Source: Chryseobacterium elymi (lineage in GTDB: Bacteria > Bacteroidota > Bacteroidia > Flavobacteriales > Weeksellaceae). From it: a stretch of 64,000 nt of DNA. Under the pieces are notes generated by a model, which had not been told where the DNA came from, did not search any database, and saw nothing but the letters and a program-made list of their open reading frames with translations. Location: NCBI RefSeq assembly GCF_003385495.1, contig NZ_QNUH01000010.1, positions 1 to 64,000 of the forward strand, given 5' to 3'. Positions 26,460 through 36,784 of this stretch are shown one piece after another (the stretch's first letter is position 1; every line of letters starts with the position of its first letter). The position numbers and the translations under genes are program-made.

Positions 26460-28196
26460 TTAATATCCCTCGTTCTGAACCAGATATCCAGGAACGCTTG
26501 ATGCTCCGTCAATTGTCGATTGCGGAATCGGGAAAAGCCTTTTTCGTACATCAGTATTTGTTTTAGAGGTATAGGCATCTTCATAATGACCAAAACGGAT
26601 CATATCTGTTCTTCTGGAATATTCCCAGTAAAACTCAAAACCTCTTTCTCTGTATAAAAGATCAAGATTCATCACTGTCAGTGCAGGAGGTGTAACGTTA
26701 GGTCTAGCTGTTCTAGATGCTCTAACGAGATTAACATCCGCTAAAGCTGCCCCTGCATTTCCTTTTCTTAACTGGGCTTCTGCTCTCATCAGATAAATAT
26801 CCGCTAAGCGTAAAAGGACAATGTCTGCATTTCCTCTGTTTCTTCCTGTATCTGAAGTTCTGCTGAACTGGTATTTTGAAACTCGGTATCCATCTGTATA
26901 ATCTTTATTGTTTGGATTTTCTAAATCGATATCCAGCGTGTGATTTACGTAGCTTACAAATCCATTTCTCTGCTCTATGATAGGATAAATTTTATATTGT
27001 CCGTTCAGAGTTTGGAAAGGCTGTCCATTTGATGCGTTTCGCAATCCCCACTGAACTCCTCTCTGAATTCCTCTGTTAATTTCATAAGTAGCACCATTCA
27101 CAAGGAAATAATGATTCCCATCATTTGCAGGAGTCACTCCAGTCAAATCCTGTAGATTTGACGGAACACTAAAGTTTTCTTTATAAAATCTGGCATCTGC
27201 CTGAGCCGGATCAGTGCTTCCATAAGCCTGAACCCATGTCTTATAAAAATCAGAAGTTATCGCTGGGCCATCTGTTCCGTTGGCCTTAGGAAATGCAGCT
27301 AAAGGATACTGACTTCCTGACAAAGACCAATAACCTAATCTGTTGTGTGATGTATTAAGGTCTTGACGTTGGTCAATTGCAAAAATTAATTCTTTGTTTG
27401 AATGGTTATTGTCGTCAAATATGGCAAAATATTCCGCAGATAAACTAAATAACCCGCTATTGATAACTTTGTTAGTATATTCAATTACCTTATCCATATC
27501 TCCCGCTGCAAAAGAAGGAGTTCCGTAAGGGTTTCTGTAAACCGCTGCATTAAGGTAAAGCTGTGCTAAAAATCCGTTTACTGCTGCTTGAGAAACTCTT
27601 CCCGGACCTTTCGTGTTGTCAAGGTCATTTACAACAGCTAAAAACTCACTTTCAATATAAGAAACAGCTTCCTGCCTTCTTAGAACTTCAGAGTTTTGTC
27701 CCGTGTTATCTTTTTTGAATGCAATTCCCCAATAATCAAGCATTAGCATATTGTAATAAGCTCTCAAAGCACGCATTTCTGCAACAGCTTTAGCAGCATT
27801 GGGATTTGTTGCAGCAAGAGGTTGTAGCTTTTCGATTGCAGTTACGGTTCTCGAAAGCATTAATCTTATTGCATCCCAAGTCTGTTGTACAACAACGTTT
27901 GTAGTTGTAGTGGTGTGCTGATGAAGTTCAATGTATTTTCCGCCATCATACCAGTCGTTTCCACTTCCTCTTGGAGGAAGAATGGCTTGGTCTGAACTGA
28001 TCAGCTGAAGACCATAATTTTTGGTATGGGTAAATGCATCTGAAAGCGGACCGTAAGCCGGAGCGATGAAAGATTCAACAGGCGTTGTTGTTTGTGCATC
28101 AAGTGATTCGTCGATAACCGATTCTTCAAGATCTGTACATCCTACAAGTGCCAAAACACTTAGACTAAAAATAGAGGTTAAAAATTTATTTTTCAT
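26460..28196 (-). CDS. SusD/RagB-family nutrient-binding outer-membrane lipoprotein
   Basis: This 578-residue surface lipoprotein has lipobox ALVGC. SusD hallmarks are the N-terminal TPR region (AKAVAEMRALRAYYNMLMLDYWG, broken by loops), RISQAAVNGFLAQLYLNAAV-like VSQAAVNGFLAQLYLN, and the C-terminal ADIVLLRLADIYLMRAEAQL with NLVRASRTARPN. It caps the TonB-dependent SusC pore encoded 22 bases upstream. Divergent phosphatase genes next door suggest the ligand may be phosphorus-containing rather than a glycan; that is inference. Confidence 0.94.
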   Translation of the reverse strand: MKNKFLTSIFSLSVLALVGCTDLEESVIDESLDAQTTTPVESFIAPAYGPLSDAFTHTKNYGLQLISSDQAILPPRGSGNDWYDGGKYIELHQHTTTTTNVVVQQTWDAIRLMLSRTVTAIEKLQPLAATNPNAAKAVAEMRALRAYYNMLMLDYWGIAFKKDNTGQNSEVLRRQEAVSYIESEFLAVVNDLDNTKGPGRVSQAAVNGFLAQLYLNAAVYRNPYGTPSFAAGDMDKVIEYTNKVINSGLFSLSAEYFAIFDDNNHSNKELIFAIDQRQDLNTSHNRLGYWSLSGSQYPLAAFPKANGTDGPAITSDFYKTWVQAYGSTDPAQADARFYKENFSVPSNLQDLTGVTPANDGNHYFLVNGATYEINRGIQRGVQWGLRNASNGQPFQTLNGQYKIYPIIEQRNGFVSYVNHTLDIDLENPNNKDYTDGYRVSKYQFSRTSDTGRNRGNADIVLLRLADIYLMRAEAQLRKGNAGAALADVNLVRASRTARPNVTPPALTVMNLDLLYRERGFEFYWEYSRRTDMIRFGHYEDAYTSKTNTDVRKRLFPIPQSTIDGASSVPGYLVQNEGY

Positions 28197-28218
28197 TTTT
28201 TTTCTTTTAAATAATTAA

Positions 28219-30984
28219 TTAAAATGCTACGTTTACACCAAATACAAAGCTTCTGGCTTTAGGATAAGTAACGTAATCAATTCCAAAAGACTGAATTCCA
28301 CCCTGAGATAAACCGGTATTGATTTCAGGATCGAAACCTGAATATTTGGTAATCACGAATAAATTCTGAGCTGTTACTGAGAATCTGATGTTTCTGATAT
28401 GCTCACCAATTCCAAGGATTTTCGGATTCAGATTGTAACCTAAAGTGGCATTATTCAATCTGAAAAAGTCTCCCTTTTCAAGGTATCTTGTTGAAATTAC
28501 ATTGGTATTGTTTACACTTTCATTAGGAAATTGTGTTGCAGCATCTGTTGTGTTGTGAGATAATCCCAATCTGCCTCTCGAAAATAACGTAGAAGCAGTA
28601 TTGTTATAAATCATATTACCTGAAACGCCGTTGAAATTTAATCCTAAATCGAAGTTTTTGTAAGCTGCTTTCAAGTAAATATTATAAGTGAAATCCGGTA
28701 AAGCGCTTCCTGCAGCAACTCTGTCGTTGTCTGTGATAATTCCGTCTCCGTTTACATCTCTGAAGATATTGGTGCCGTTTTCGCTTAATCCTAGAAATTC
28801 CCTTACGTAGAAAGTTCCGATTGGTTCATTATTAATGTACCCATTGATAACAGCATTAGTTGTTCCCGGTCCCTGTGCCTCTCCTGTGGAAATTACTTTA
28901 TATGGTGAATTTTTTACTTCATTTTTAATAAAAGAAGCATTTCCTCCAATGCTGTATGTAAACGCTTTATCCGGATTGCTGTTGTAGTGTAATGAAATTT
29001 CCCAACCCGTATTGTTGATCTGCATATTCGGGATATTTTTCCACATTGTTGGAGCTGGTTCTATAGGATCCACAGTATTTATTACCGAAATAATGTTATC
29101 AGAAATTTTTCTGAAGAAATCGACAGTACCCGTTAATCTATTATTTAAAATCCCAAAGTCTAATCCAATATTGGTTTGTGTCGTTACTTCCCATTGTAGA
29201 TCCGGATTGTCAGCTCTTACCAAATACACTCCTATAGGATAATTTCCACTGTCATTTAGAGGATAAGTGGCTTGTGCAGTTCCGCTAGCATCGGCTTGGT
29301 AGCTTTTTTTTGTTACCTTACCCGGAATTTCCTGATTTCCTGTTTTACCCCAGCTTGCTCTTAATTTCAGATTGTTGATCTGCTCTACATCCGAAAGAAA
29401 TTTTTCTTTGCTGATGTTCCATCCTGCAGCGACTGATGGAAATATTCCGTATTTGTTATTTGCTCCGAACTTAGAAGATCCATCGGCTCTTAAAGTTGCT
29501 GTTAAAAGATATTTATCCTGAAAATCATAATTTACCCTTCCAAACCAGGACTGTAATTCATTTTTATTAGCAATAACAGATGTTGTTTGGTTCGTTGCCC
29601 CTGCAGCAGGAATCTGATATTGCGGTTCGATTCCATTAATTGGGAAGTTCTGATAATACCACCCTCTCGATGTTAACATTAATCTCTGGTAAGAATGCCC
29701 AGCCATTACATTAAAATCATGACTGTTGATTTTAAATTTATACGTTAATGTATTTTCTACAAGAGTATTATTATTTGAATAATTGCTTAGGTTTAAAGTT
29801 CCGATCTCCAGAGGAATAGCATGCGGAATATTCTGGATAACTCTTTCCGCTGTAGAATAGTCAATTCCTAAATTCAGCTTATAAGTCAATCCTTTAATAA
29901 TTTCTACAGAAGGGGAAACGTTGGCTAAAATTCTGTTGTTTGTTGTGAAATCTTTGTAAATCTGGCGACGAATTAATGGGTTAAAAGCCCCATTATTAAA
30001 AACAGTAGTTGGTGCATCATTTGTATATGCGGGATATGTGGGGTTCCAAGTAAGCATAGTGGAAACTACATCTGTTGAATTGGGTCTGTTATTTTCGGTT
30101 CTTACTCCGTTTAGGTTAAAGTCAATGTTTACTCTTCCGTCAAAAGCTTTTTGTGAAACATTGATACGACCAGAATATCTTTTTAGATTACTGTTGTGAA
30201 GAATTCCTTCCTGATCTTCATATCCTAAAGCAGCATAATAATTCGAAGTATCTGTCGCTCCGGCTGCTGAAAAATTTACGTTTTTAGAAACACCCGTCCT
30301 TGTCAACTCATCCTGCCAATCGGTATTTCCCCCCATATCATCCAATTTTCCTCCGGCTGCGGTTACCTGTCTTCTGAATTCGTCTGCTCCAAAAACATTC
30401 ATTTTGTTCGCAAGATTGGAAATCGTAAGATTGGAAGAAAGATTCATCTGAGTTCTCCCTTTTTTACCTTTTTTAGTCGTGATGATAATCACTCCATTAG
30501 CTCCTCTTGCTCCATAAATTGCAGCTGCAGAAGCATCTTTCAAAATATCCAATGATTCAATATCATCAGGATTAATGAAGTTCATCGGGTTATTAGCTGT
30601 TCCGGTGTTGCTGTTATCGATTACAAACCCGTCGATAACGTAAAGTGGGGTCGTTCCTGAACGTAAACTTCCGACTCCTCTGATAATAATATTTTGGTTA
30701 GCTCCCGGTTCACCACTTACATTCGCAACATTTACTCCGGCAACTTTTCCCTGAAGCAATTGACCAACATTAGCAACCATTCCTTTATTAAAATCTTCGC
30801 TTTTTACAGAACCTACAGCTCCGGTTACATCAGATTTTTTTTGACTTCCGTAGCCTATCATCACCACTTCTTCAATATCTGTCAATTTGTTCTCATCCTT
30901 GAGCGTGTCGGATTCTTTTTTTTGTGCAAATGTTAAGCTGACACAACTCATCAAAACTGTCGGCACGAGATAAATACGTTTCAT
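28219..30984 (-). CDS. SusC/RagA-family TonB-linked outer-membrane transporter
   Basis: This 921-residue TonB-dependent channel has a signal peptide (LVPTVLMSCVSLTFA), then the SusC signature EEVVMIGYGSQKKSDVTGAV, the plug with GVNVANVSGEPGANQNIIIR and GTTPLYVIDGFVIDN, and a 22-strand barrel ending in phenylalanine. It lacks the carboxypeptidase-like N-terminal domain found in many SusC proteins; only about 40 residues precede the plug. It forms a pair with SusD and is divergent from a phosphatase operon across a 278-base control region. Confidence 0.95.
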   Translation of the reverse strand: MKRIYLVPTVLMSCVSLTFAQKKESDTLKDENKLTDIEEVVMIGYGSQKKSDVTGAVGSVKSEDFNKGMVANVGQLLQGKVAGVNVANVSGEPGANQNIIIRGVGSLRSGTTPLYVIDGFVIDNSNTGTANNPMNFINPDDIESLDILKDASAAAIYGARGANGVIIITTKKGKKGRTQMNLSSNLTISNLANKMNVFGADEFRRQVTAAGGKLDDMGGNTDWQDELTRTGVSKNVNFSAAGATDTSNYYAALGYEDQEGILHNSNLKRYSGRINVSQKAFDGRVNIDFNLNGVRTENNRPNSTDVVSTMLTWNPTYPAYTNDAPTTVFNNGAFNPLIRRQIYKDFTTNNRILANVSPSVEIIKGLTYKLNLGIDYSTAERVIQNIPHAIPLEIGTLNLSNYSNNNTLVENTLTYKFKINSHDFNVMAGHSYQRLMLTSRGWYYQNFPINGIEPQYQIPAAGATNQTTSVIANKNELQSWFGRVNYDFQDKYLLTATLRADGSSKFGANNKYGIFPSVAAGWNISKEKFLSDVEQINNLKLRASWGKTGNQEIPGKVTKKSYQADASGTAQATYPLNDSGNYPIGVYLVRADNPDLQWEVTTQTNIGLDFGILNNRLTGTVDFFRKISDNIISVINTVDPIEPAPTMWKNIPNMQINNTGWEISLHYNSNPDKAFTYSIGGNASFIKNEVKNSPYKVISTGEAQGPGTTNAVINGYINNEPIGTFYVREFLGLSENGTNIFRDVNGDGIITDNDRVAAGSALPDFTYNIYLKAAYKNFDLGLNFNGVSGNMIYNNTASTLFSRGRLGLSHNTTDAATQFPNESVNNTNVISTRYLEKGDFFRLNNATLGYNLNPKILGIGEHIRNIRFSVTAQNLFVITKYSGFDPEINTGLSQGGIQSFGIDYVTYPKARSFVFGVNVAF

Positions 30985-31262
30985 TCCTTATTATTTTCGT
31001 GCAAAATTAGCTCGATAAAATGCCGAAAACTGTTAATTTAACATTAAGTAACCGGTTTTTAAAATTAATAAAACGTAAATATTTTTGTCAGAAATTAAAT
31101 TTATGAAAACTTTATGTAAACAAACTTTTTTAAAGTTCTTAAATTCAATTATTTCCCTGTTAACATTGGATTTATAGTTTATTATTGAAATTTTTGAAAT
31201 GATATTATATCTAATTTCGCAGCTTATTTCATACTTATAAAATTATTAAAAATCCAATCATT
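30985..31262. promoter_or_regulatory. Divergent control region between susC and the phosphatase operon
   Basis: Two related short palindromes are present: TGTTAATTTAACA at 31031-31043 and TGTTAACA at 31158-31165. Near the plus-strand start, TAATTTCG about 50 bases before the ATG with an upstream TTTTTG resembles a -7/-33 promoter. The shared palindromes between divergent units would suit one regulator, for instance a phosphate-response regulator. No regulator gene is adjacent and the assignment is inference. Confidence 0.4.
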
Positions 31263-32390
31263 ATGAATTATTTCTGTAAAAATGTTAATTTCAAGGCAAG
31301 CGCAGCTTTTTCGTTGCTTCTTTTTGTAGCCATGTTATCAGCTCAAAAAAAACAAAAGCCTCTTAACGTCATTTTTATGATTGGTGATGGAATGGGCGTT
31401 TCACAGGTTACTTCTGCATTCTATTTTGGAAATTCAGAACCCAATTTTCAAAAATTTAAAATTGTAGGTCTGTCTGAAACATCTTCAACCAGCGATTGGG
31501 TTACAGATTCTGCTGCCGGAGCAACCGCTTTATCAACAGGTGAAAAAACTTACAAACGCGCGATTGGCGTAAATAAAGATTCGGTAGCACTTCCAACGAT
31601 ATTAGAACAGCTGCAGAAAAAGAATTATCAGACAGGATTAGTAAGTCTTACAAGCATTACCCATGCAACACCTGCTTCTTACTACGCTCATGTAAAAGAC
31701 AGAGATCTTCATGAAGATATTGCACTTGACCTTGTAAAAGCAAACGTCAATTTTTTAGCAGGCGGAGGTTTAAAATTTTTTAATAAAAGAAAAGATGGAA
31801 AAAATCTTTTGAATGAATTTAAAAAACTCAATTATAATATAGACACGCTGAAACTTTCAAAACCCATTCAAAATAAAAACAACTTTTATCTTTTGGCGCA
31901 GGACGAACTCCCGAATAAAGTTCAGGGAAGAGGAGATTTTCTTCCTGAAGCCACACAAACCGCTTTAGATTACTTATCTAAAAACGAAAAACCTTTCTTC
32001 TTGATGGTGGAAGGTTCATTTATCGATTGGGGCGGTCATGCAAAAGATGGCGAAATGATGGTAAAAGAAGTTATAGACTTTGACAAAACCATCGGCGTGG
32101 TGATGAAATTCATCAAAGAAAACCCGAATACACTGTTGGTTGTCACAGCAGATCACGAGACAGGCGGTGCAAGCATCGGAAAATTCATGGAAAAAGATTC
32201 AACAGGAAAAGAAAAGAACATTAAAGACAAAGTGCAGGTGAATTTCATCGACAATCAACACACTGCGGCTTTAGTTCCCGTTTTTGCGATGGGAAAAAAC
32301 CAGGAGCTTTTCTCTGGCGTATACCCAAACAACATCATCTATCACAAGCTTGTTGAAGCTTTGAAAAAAAACGGAACCACTATTAAATAA
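31263..32390 (+). CDS. Secreted alkaline phosphatase
   Basis: This 375-residue periplasmic or secreted phosphomonoesterase has an N-terminal signal peptide (ASAAFSLLLFVAMLSAQ). The metal-binding IGDGMGVSQV, the nucleophile region TDSAAGATALSTGEKT (Ser after Asp), HATPASYYAHVKDR, FIDWGGHAKDG and VTADHETGGASI, all expected of the PhoA superfamily, are present. It is the first of three same-strand phosphoesterase genes, 20 bases before the next. Confidence 0.94.
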   Translation: MNYFCKNVNFKASAAFSLLLFVAMLSAQKKQKPLNVIFMIGDGMGVSQVTSAFYFGNSEPNFQKFKIVGLSETSSTSDWVTDSAAGATALSTGEKTYKRAIGVNKDSVALPTILEQLQKKNYQTGLVSLTSITHATPASYYAHVKDRDLHEDIALDLVKANVNFLAGGGLKFFNKRKDGKNLLNEFKKLNYNIDTLKLSKPIQNKNNFYLLAQDELPNKVQGRGDFLPEATQTALDYLSKNEKPFFLMVEGSFIDWGGHAKDGEMMVKEVIDFDKTIGVVMKFIKENPNTLLVVTADHETGGASIGKFMEKDSTGKEKNIKDKVQVNFIDNQHTAALVPVFAMGKNQELFSGVYPNNIIYHKLVEALKKNGTTIK

Positions 32391-32410
32391 TTTAATTTTA
32401 CTGAAATTTT

Positions 32411-34192
32411 ATGTGCTTACATTTAAAAAAAATCACAGGCTTTGTAACTCTTTTTTTTGTTGCAACTGTTTTCGGTCAAACTACAAGAGTGCACTCTCAT
32501 AATGATTATGAACAGAAAATCCCATTTTGGTATGCCTTAGGTTCTGATGCAAATTCAATTGAAGTGGATGTTTTTCTTGAAAACAACGAAGTTTTTGTGG
32601 CCCACAACAAAAAAGACATTACCAATGAACGAACATTTGAAAGTTTATATCTGAATCCTATTGATAAGGCATTAGGAATGAATATGATCAAACAGGAATC
32701 TCTACAGATTTTGATTGATATTAAAACAGATGCTAAAACAACTTTAAAGCAGATTGTAAAATCGATTCAGAAATATCCGGCCATTACAGCTCAAAAAAAA
32801 GTATATTTTGTTATTTCAGGGAATCAGCCACAACCGGAAGAATATACTTCTTATCCCGGATTTATTTTTTTTGATTATCAAAAACTGGATAATTTAACAA
32901 CAGATCAATGGAAGAAAGTTGCCTTGGTAAGTCTAAGCTTTCCGCAATATTCTAAATGGAACGGTAAAGGAGGTTTAACGGAAGAAGATTTACCGAAAGT
33001 AACCGAAGTCATCAAAAAAGCAAAATCATTTGGGAAACCATTCAGATTCTGGGCGATTCCCGACGGAAAAACGTCCTGGGAATTTTTTGCACACAACGGT
33101 GTTGATTTTATCAATACAGACCATCCGAAAGAATGTGTGGGATATGTAAATTCTTTGCAGAAAAGAACTTTTAAGAATAATCTGTTTTCAGAAGTTTATC
33201 AGCCTGAATTTTCATATCTGAACAAAAATGTTCCTGTGAAAAATGTTATTTTATTAATCGGTGACGGAAATGGCCTTTCACAAATTTCTTCATCCGTTTT
33301 AGCCAATAAAGGACAATTAACGTTAACACAATTGAAAAATATTGGTTTAATTAAGACTTCTTCGACTGATAATTTCACCACAGATTCTGCAGCAGGAGCA
33401 ACTGCTTTTGCAACAGGAAAAAAAACAAAAAACAGATTTATCGGAGTAAGTTCTGAGGGGCAAAAAACGGCAAATCTTACTGAAATTCTATCAGAAAAAG
33501 GTTTCAGCACCGGAATTATTACGACTGACGAAATTGTGGGAGCAACACCTTCTGCATTTTATGCTCATCAGAAAGACCGTGGTATGGAAAAGGAAATTGC
33601 TGAAGATTTACCAAAATCAAAACTTAACTTTTTTGCAGCGGGCGGAAAATCTAAAGTTTCCGGCCTGCATGATTTTAAATTAGCCGAAAACCCGAAGGAG
33701 GTTGCAGAAAGTAAAGCCAACCGTTTGGCGTATTATCTTTCCGATAACGGTGTTCCGCAAGTTTTGAAAGGTCGCGGGAATCTTTTGGCTGAAACTGTAG
33801 AAAGTGGGCTGCAATTTTTAAAAAGCAAGAAAAAACCATTCTTCATCATGATTGAGGCAGCGCAAATTGACAGTGGCGGCCATAGCAATAATGTAGGAAC
33901 CATCGTTACTGAAGGTATTGATTTCGACAGAGCAATTACAAAAGCAGTACAGTTTGCTGACCAGAACCCCGGGACTTTGGTGATAATTACTGCAGATCAC
34001 GAGACTGGAGGTTTTAGTATTCCTCATGGCGATCTGGAAACAAGCACTATAGAAGGTGATTTTACGACAGACGATCACTCAGCTACATTAATTCCTGTGT
34101 TTTCCTACGGTTCAGGCTCAGAAATTTTTACGGGAGTATACGAGAATAATGAAATTTTCCATAAAATATTGAAAGCTTTGAAAGTAAATTAG
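32411..34192 (+). CDS. Two-domain secreted phosphoesterase: GDPD/PLC-like domain fused to alkaline phosphatase
   Basis: This 593-residue secreted protein begins with a signal (ITGFVTLFFVATVFG). Residues about 25-255 form a PLC-like TIM barrel with RVHSHNDYEQ, SIEVDVFLENNEVFVAH, LIDIKT and a closing FINTDHPKEC, like the glycerophosphodiester phosphodiesterase/AIM6 group. Residues about 275-593 form an alkaline phosphatase with IGDGNGLSQ, TDSAAGATAFATGKKT and ITADHETGGFS. The fusion suggests sequential attack: first diester cleavage, then release of phosphate from the monoester. The order of reactions is inference. Confidence 0.88.
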   Translation: MCLHLKKITGFVTLFFVATVFGQTTRVHSHNDYEQKIPFWYALGSDANSIEVDVFLENNEVFVAHNKKDITNERTFESLYLNPIDKALGMNMIKQESLQILIDIKTDAKTTLKQIVKSIQKYPAITAQKKVYFVISGNQPQPEEYTSYPGFIFFDYQKLDNLTTDQWKKVALVSLSFPQYSKWNGKGGLTEEDLPKVTEVIKKAKSFGKPFRFWAIPDGKTSWEFFAHNGVDFINTDHPKECVGYVNSLQKRTFKNNLFSEVYQPEFSYLNKNVPVKNVILLIGDGNGLSQISSSVLANKGQLTLTQLKNIGLIKTSSTDNFTTDSAAGATAFATGKKTKNRFIGVSSEGQKTANLTEILSEKGFSTGIITTDEIVGATPSAFYAHQKDRGMEKEIAEDLPKSKLNFFAAGGKSKVSGLHDFKLAENPKEVAESKANRLAYYLSDNGVPQVLKGRGNLLAETVESGLQFLKSKKKPFFIMIEAAQIDSGGHSNNVGTIVTEGIDFDRAITKAVQFADQNPGTLVIITADHETGGFSIPHGDLETSTIEGDFTTDDHSATLIPVFSYGSGSEIFTGVYENNEIFHKILKALKVN

Positions 34193-34226
34193 TTTTACAA
34201 TTATTTTTTCTAAAATACATACAGCT

Positions 34227-36029
34227 TTGAAAAAACATTTTTCCATTCATCTATTGATCGCTTTACTGCTTTCGTTAAACGTATTTGCGCAACATAAAGC
34301 CATTCAAATAGCATTTTTGGCAGATGTTCATTTTCAGGATCTTTATGGAGATTTTTCAGATAACGCATTCAGAGGAGTAAAAAATCCAAAAACCCAAAAG
34401 AAAACCTTATTGAGAACAATGGATTCACAGCTCCACTCGACAAGAATTTTTAATGAAAATTATTTTGCTTTTCTGGCGGCTTTGGATGATGTGGCAAAAC
34501 GGGGGATTAAAATCGTCGCACTTCCCGGTGATTATACGGATGACGGACAAGCCTACAATTTGAGAGGATTGAAAAAGATTTTAGATGAGTATCAAAAAAA
34601 ACATGGAATAAGGTTTTTTATTACCACAGGAAATCATGATCCGGTAAGCCCGTTTCTGAAAGACGGCGGGAAATCTGATTTTTTAGGTGAAAATGGAAGC
34701 CCTGTTAACATTTTTAGTAATAAAATTTCAGTTGAAGATAATGGTCAGGAAACTTTCATTACCAAAGATATTGCGATGTCTGGCTATTTTGAAATTATGA
34801 AAGAGTTTAAAGAATTTGGATTTTGCCCTTCTGAAAAAGATCTGTTTTGGGAGACTCCGTTTAATCATAGTTCTTATGAAAATTATAGTTTTAAAAAGGC
34901 TTTAAAAAGTTCAGAATATTCCAACAGAATGTATGAAGTCAGTCCGGGATTTACTGTTCCTGATTTGAGTTATCTGGTAGAACCCGTAAATGGAATTTGG
35001 CTTTTGGCAATTGACGGAAATACCTATTTGCCAAAAAATATTAATGGAAATTCAATAGATCCAGATAATTTTCATAGTGCTTCCGTTGGATATAATAATG
35101 TGCTTTCAAATAAAAAACATTTGATTGATTGGGTGAAAAACATTTCAAACGAAGCAGAAAAAAAACACAAAGTTCTCATTGCATTTACGCATTATCCGAT
35201 GCTTGATTACAATGACGGTTCTTCTGAAGATATTAAAAATTTATTAGGCAAAAATAAATGGCAGCTCGACAGAGTGCCAGATAATCACGTTGCTGAGGTT
35301 TTTGCGGATGCAGGGCTGAAGCTTCATTTTGCCGGCCATATGCACATCAACGACACCGGAATCAAAAAGTTTGAAAACGGAAAAATGCTCGTCAATATTC
35401 AGATTCCTTCGTTGGCAGCTTATCTTCCGGGATATAAAATTCTGACAGTGAATTCTCCCGCTGATTTTGAAGTCGAAACGGTTTCTATTACTGATGTGCC
35501 ACGTTTTGATGAGCTATTTCCTTTGTATAAGAAAGAATTTGAGATCTTAAAAAATCAGACCACAAAAGATGTTTGGAATGTTGAAATTTTAAAAACAAAA
35601 AATTATCACGATTTCACATTATTCCATTTAAAAGAACTGGTGCGGCTGAGATTTGTTCCTTCAGATTGGCCTAAAGATTTTATTCAGAAAGCCTGTAAAC
35701 TTTCAGGAGAAGATTTACTTTATTTAAGTATCATGGCCAATTCAACTACAATAAATGCAGGAGAATTTAAAACATGGAATTTTGAAGATGCTTTATTAAA
35801 TCTTTATCAATTACAGTCTGCAGACGAATTAGCAAAAAAAGATATTCCTGAAAAACGACTTTTGCAATTCAAATTTTTGCATGAAAATTTCGAAAAATTA
35901 AATACAAATGATGAATTTCTAAATCAGCTGAAATTATTTTTCAGAGTTTTAGTTAAGCTCTCTTCGGGAGATCCTGCAGACCATTTCAAAATTGATTTTG
36001 AGAAAGGGGAAATTTTGAAATTGAAATAA
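34227..36029 (+). CDS. Secreted calcineurin-like metallophosphoesterase
   Basis: This 600-residue protein has a TTG start and a signal peptide (HLLIALLLSLNVFAQ). The dimetal ligands are visible: ADVHFQD (DxH), LPGDYTDDG (GDxxD), TTGNHDP (GNHD), FTHYPMLDY and FAGHMHIND (GHxH). A C-terminal helical region of about 200 residues has no obvious match. It begins 34 bases after the two-domain phosphatase and is probably the third gene of the operon. It may act on phospholipid head groups or nucleotides. Confidence 0.88.
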   Translation: MKKHFSIHLLIALLLSLNVFAQHKAIQIAFLADVHFQDLYGDFSDNAFRGVKNPKTQKKTLLRTMDSQLHSTRIFNENYFAFLAALDDVAKRGIKIVALPGDYTDDGQAYNLRGLKKILDEYQKKHGIRFFITTGNHDPVSPFLKDGGKSDFLGENGSPVNIFSNKISVEDNGQETFITKDIAMSGYFEIMKEFKEFGFCPSEKDLFWETPFNHSSYENYSFKKALKSSEYSNRMYEVSPGFTVPDLSYLVEPVNGIWLLAIDGNTYLPKNINGNSIDPDNFHSASVGYNNVLSNKKHLIDWVKNISNEAEKKHKVLIAFTHYPMLDYNDGSSEDIKNLLGKNKWQLDRVPDNHVAEVFADAGLKLHFAGHMHINDTGIKKFENGKMLVNIQIPSLAAYLPGYKILTVNSPADFEVETVSITDVPRFDELFPLYKKEFEILKNQTTKDVWNVEILKTKNYHDFTLFHLKELVRLRFVPSDWPKDFIQKACKLSGEDLLYLSIMANSTTINAGEFKTWNFEDALLNLYQLQSADELAKKDIPEKRLLQFKFLHENFEKLNTNDEFLNQLKLFFRVLVKLSSGDPADHFKIDFEKGEILKLK

Positions 36030-36784
36030 TTGCTTCTTAAGCTGAATAGTTTTGATGGTCTTTAATAATGCTTCTGACTTTCAATACTTCTATTTTTTGC
36101 ATAAAATTAAATGTAATCCTTCATTAAGTGTTTCGACATTTTTTAGGTGTAGTTAGAAAATGATAATTTTACGTGTTTTGAATTTTAAAAATTAATTTGC
36201 TAAAGATTATAATATCTAGAGTTAACGAAAATTATTAAAATCTTTGTAATTCTTATTTTAGTTGGCCCAAACGAACCAAATCATCTATAAAAGTGTTTGA
36301 AGATAATCCTTTCTTGGTCACATGAGAGGATTATTAATTTCTAAAATTCTTTCCAAATCTTCCACCAAATATTTCGATATTTCTTCGGTTATGGGTACAA
36401 AAAGCCTCTGAAATCATTTGATTTTCAGAGGTTTTTAATTTTTAGGGAATTAAAATGGATCAAGCGCAAAAGTTGGGGGCTAAGCAAAGAGTTTAGTTAA
36501 TCTGAATTAGTCAATTTATTTTCTAACTTCTCAATCTGATCGTTGCCATCAGTCTTAATTTAAAAGTATTCATCACCAATAATGTTTTCCTAGCCTATTT
36601 TCTACAGGTTTTAACCTATTATTATTATTTAAGCCATCAATTTATGATAGGATCGTTTTAGTTTATTTAAGATTTTTCCCAGGTAATTTTTATGCCTGTT
36701 TTATTTGAATTCCTGTATGAGATAATGCCAAACCATATCCATTACTGATTTGAAAACACCCGTAAACATTCTGAAATATTTTTG
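36030..36784. other. Long intergenic region, no intact gene
   Basis: These 755 AT-rich bases carry no convincing reading frame. A hairpin at 36405-36431 (CCTCTGAAA...TTTCAGAGG followed by TTTTTAA) is nearly the same as one at 40949-40975, so it is a repeated terminator-like element. Short coding-like scraps around 36250-36400 were not identifiable. Confidence 0.5.
36402..36437 (+). terminator. Repeated terminator-like hairpin, copy 1
   Basis: CCTCTGAAA pairs with TTTCAGAGG, then TTTTTAA. The sequence CCTCTGAAATCATTTGA before the right arm is shared exactly with the copy near 40949. It is more than 370 bases from the phosphatase stop, so the transcript it ends is unclear. Confidence 0.6.
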
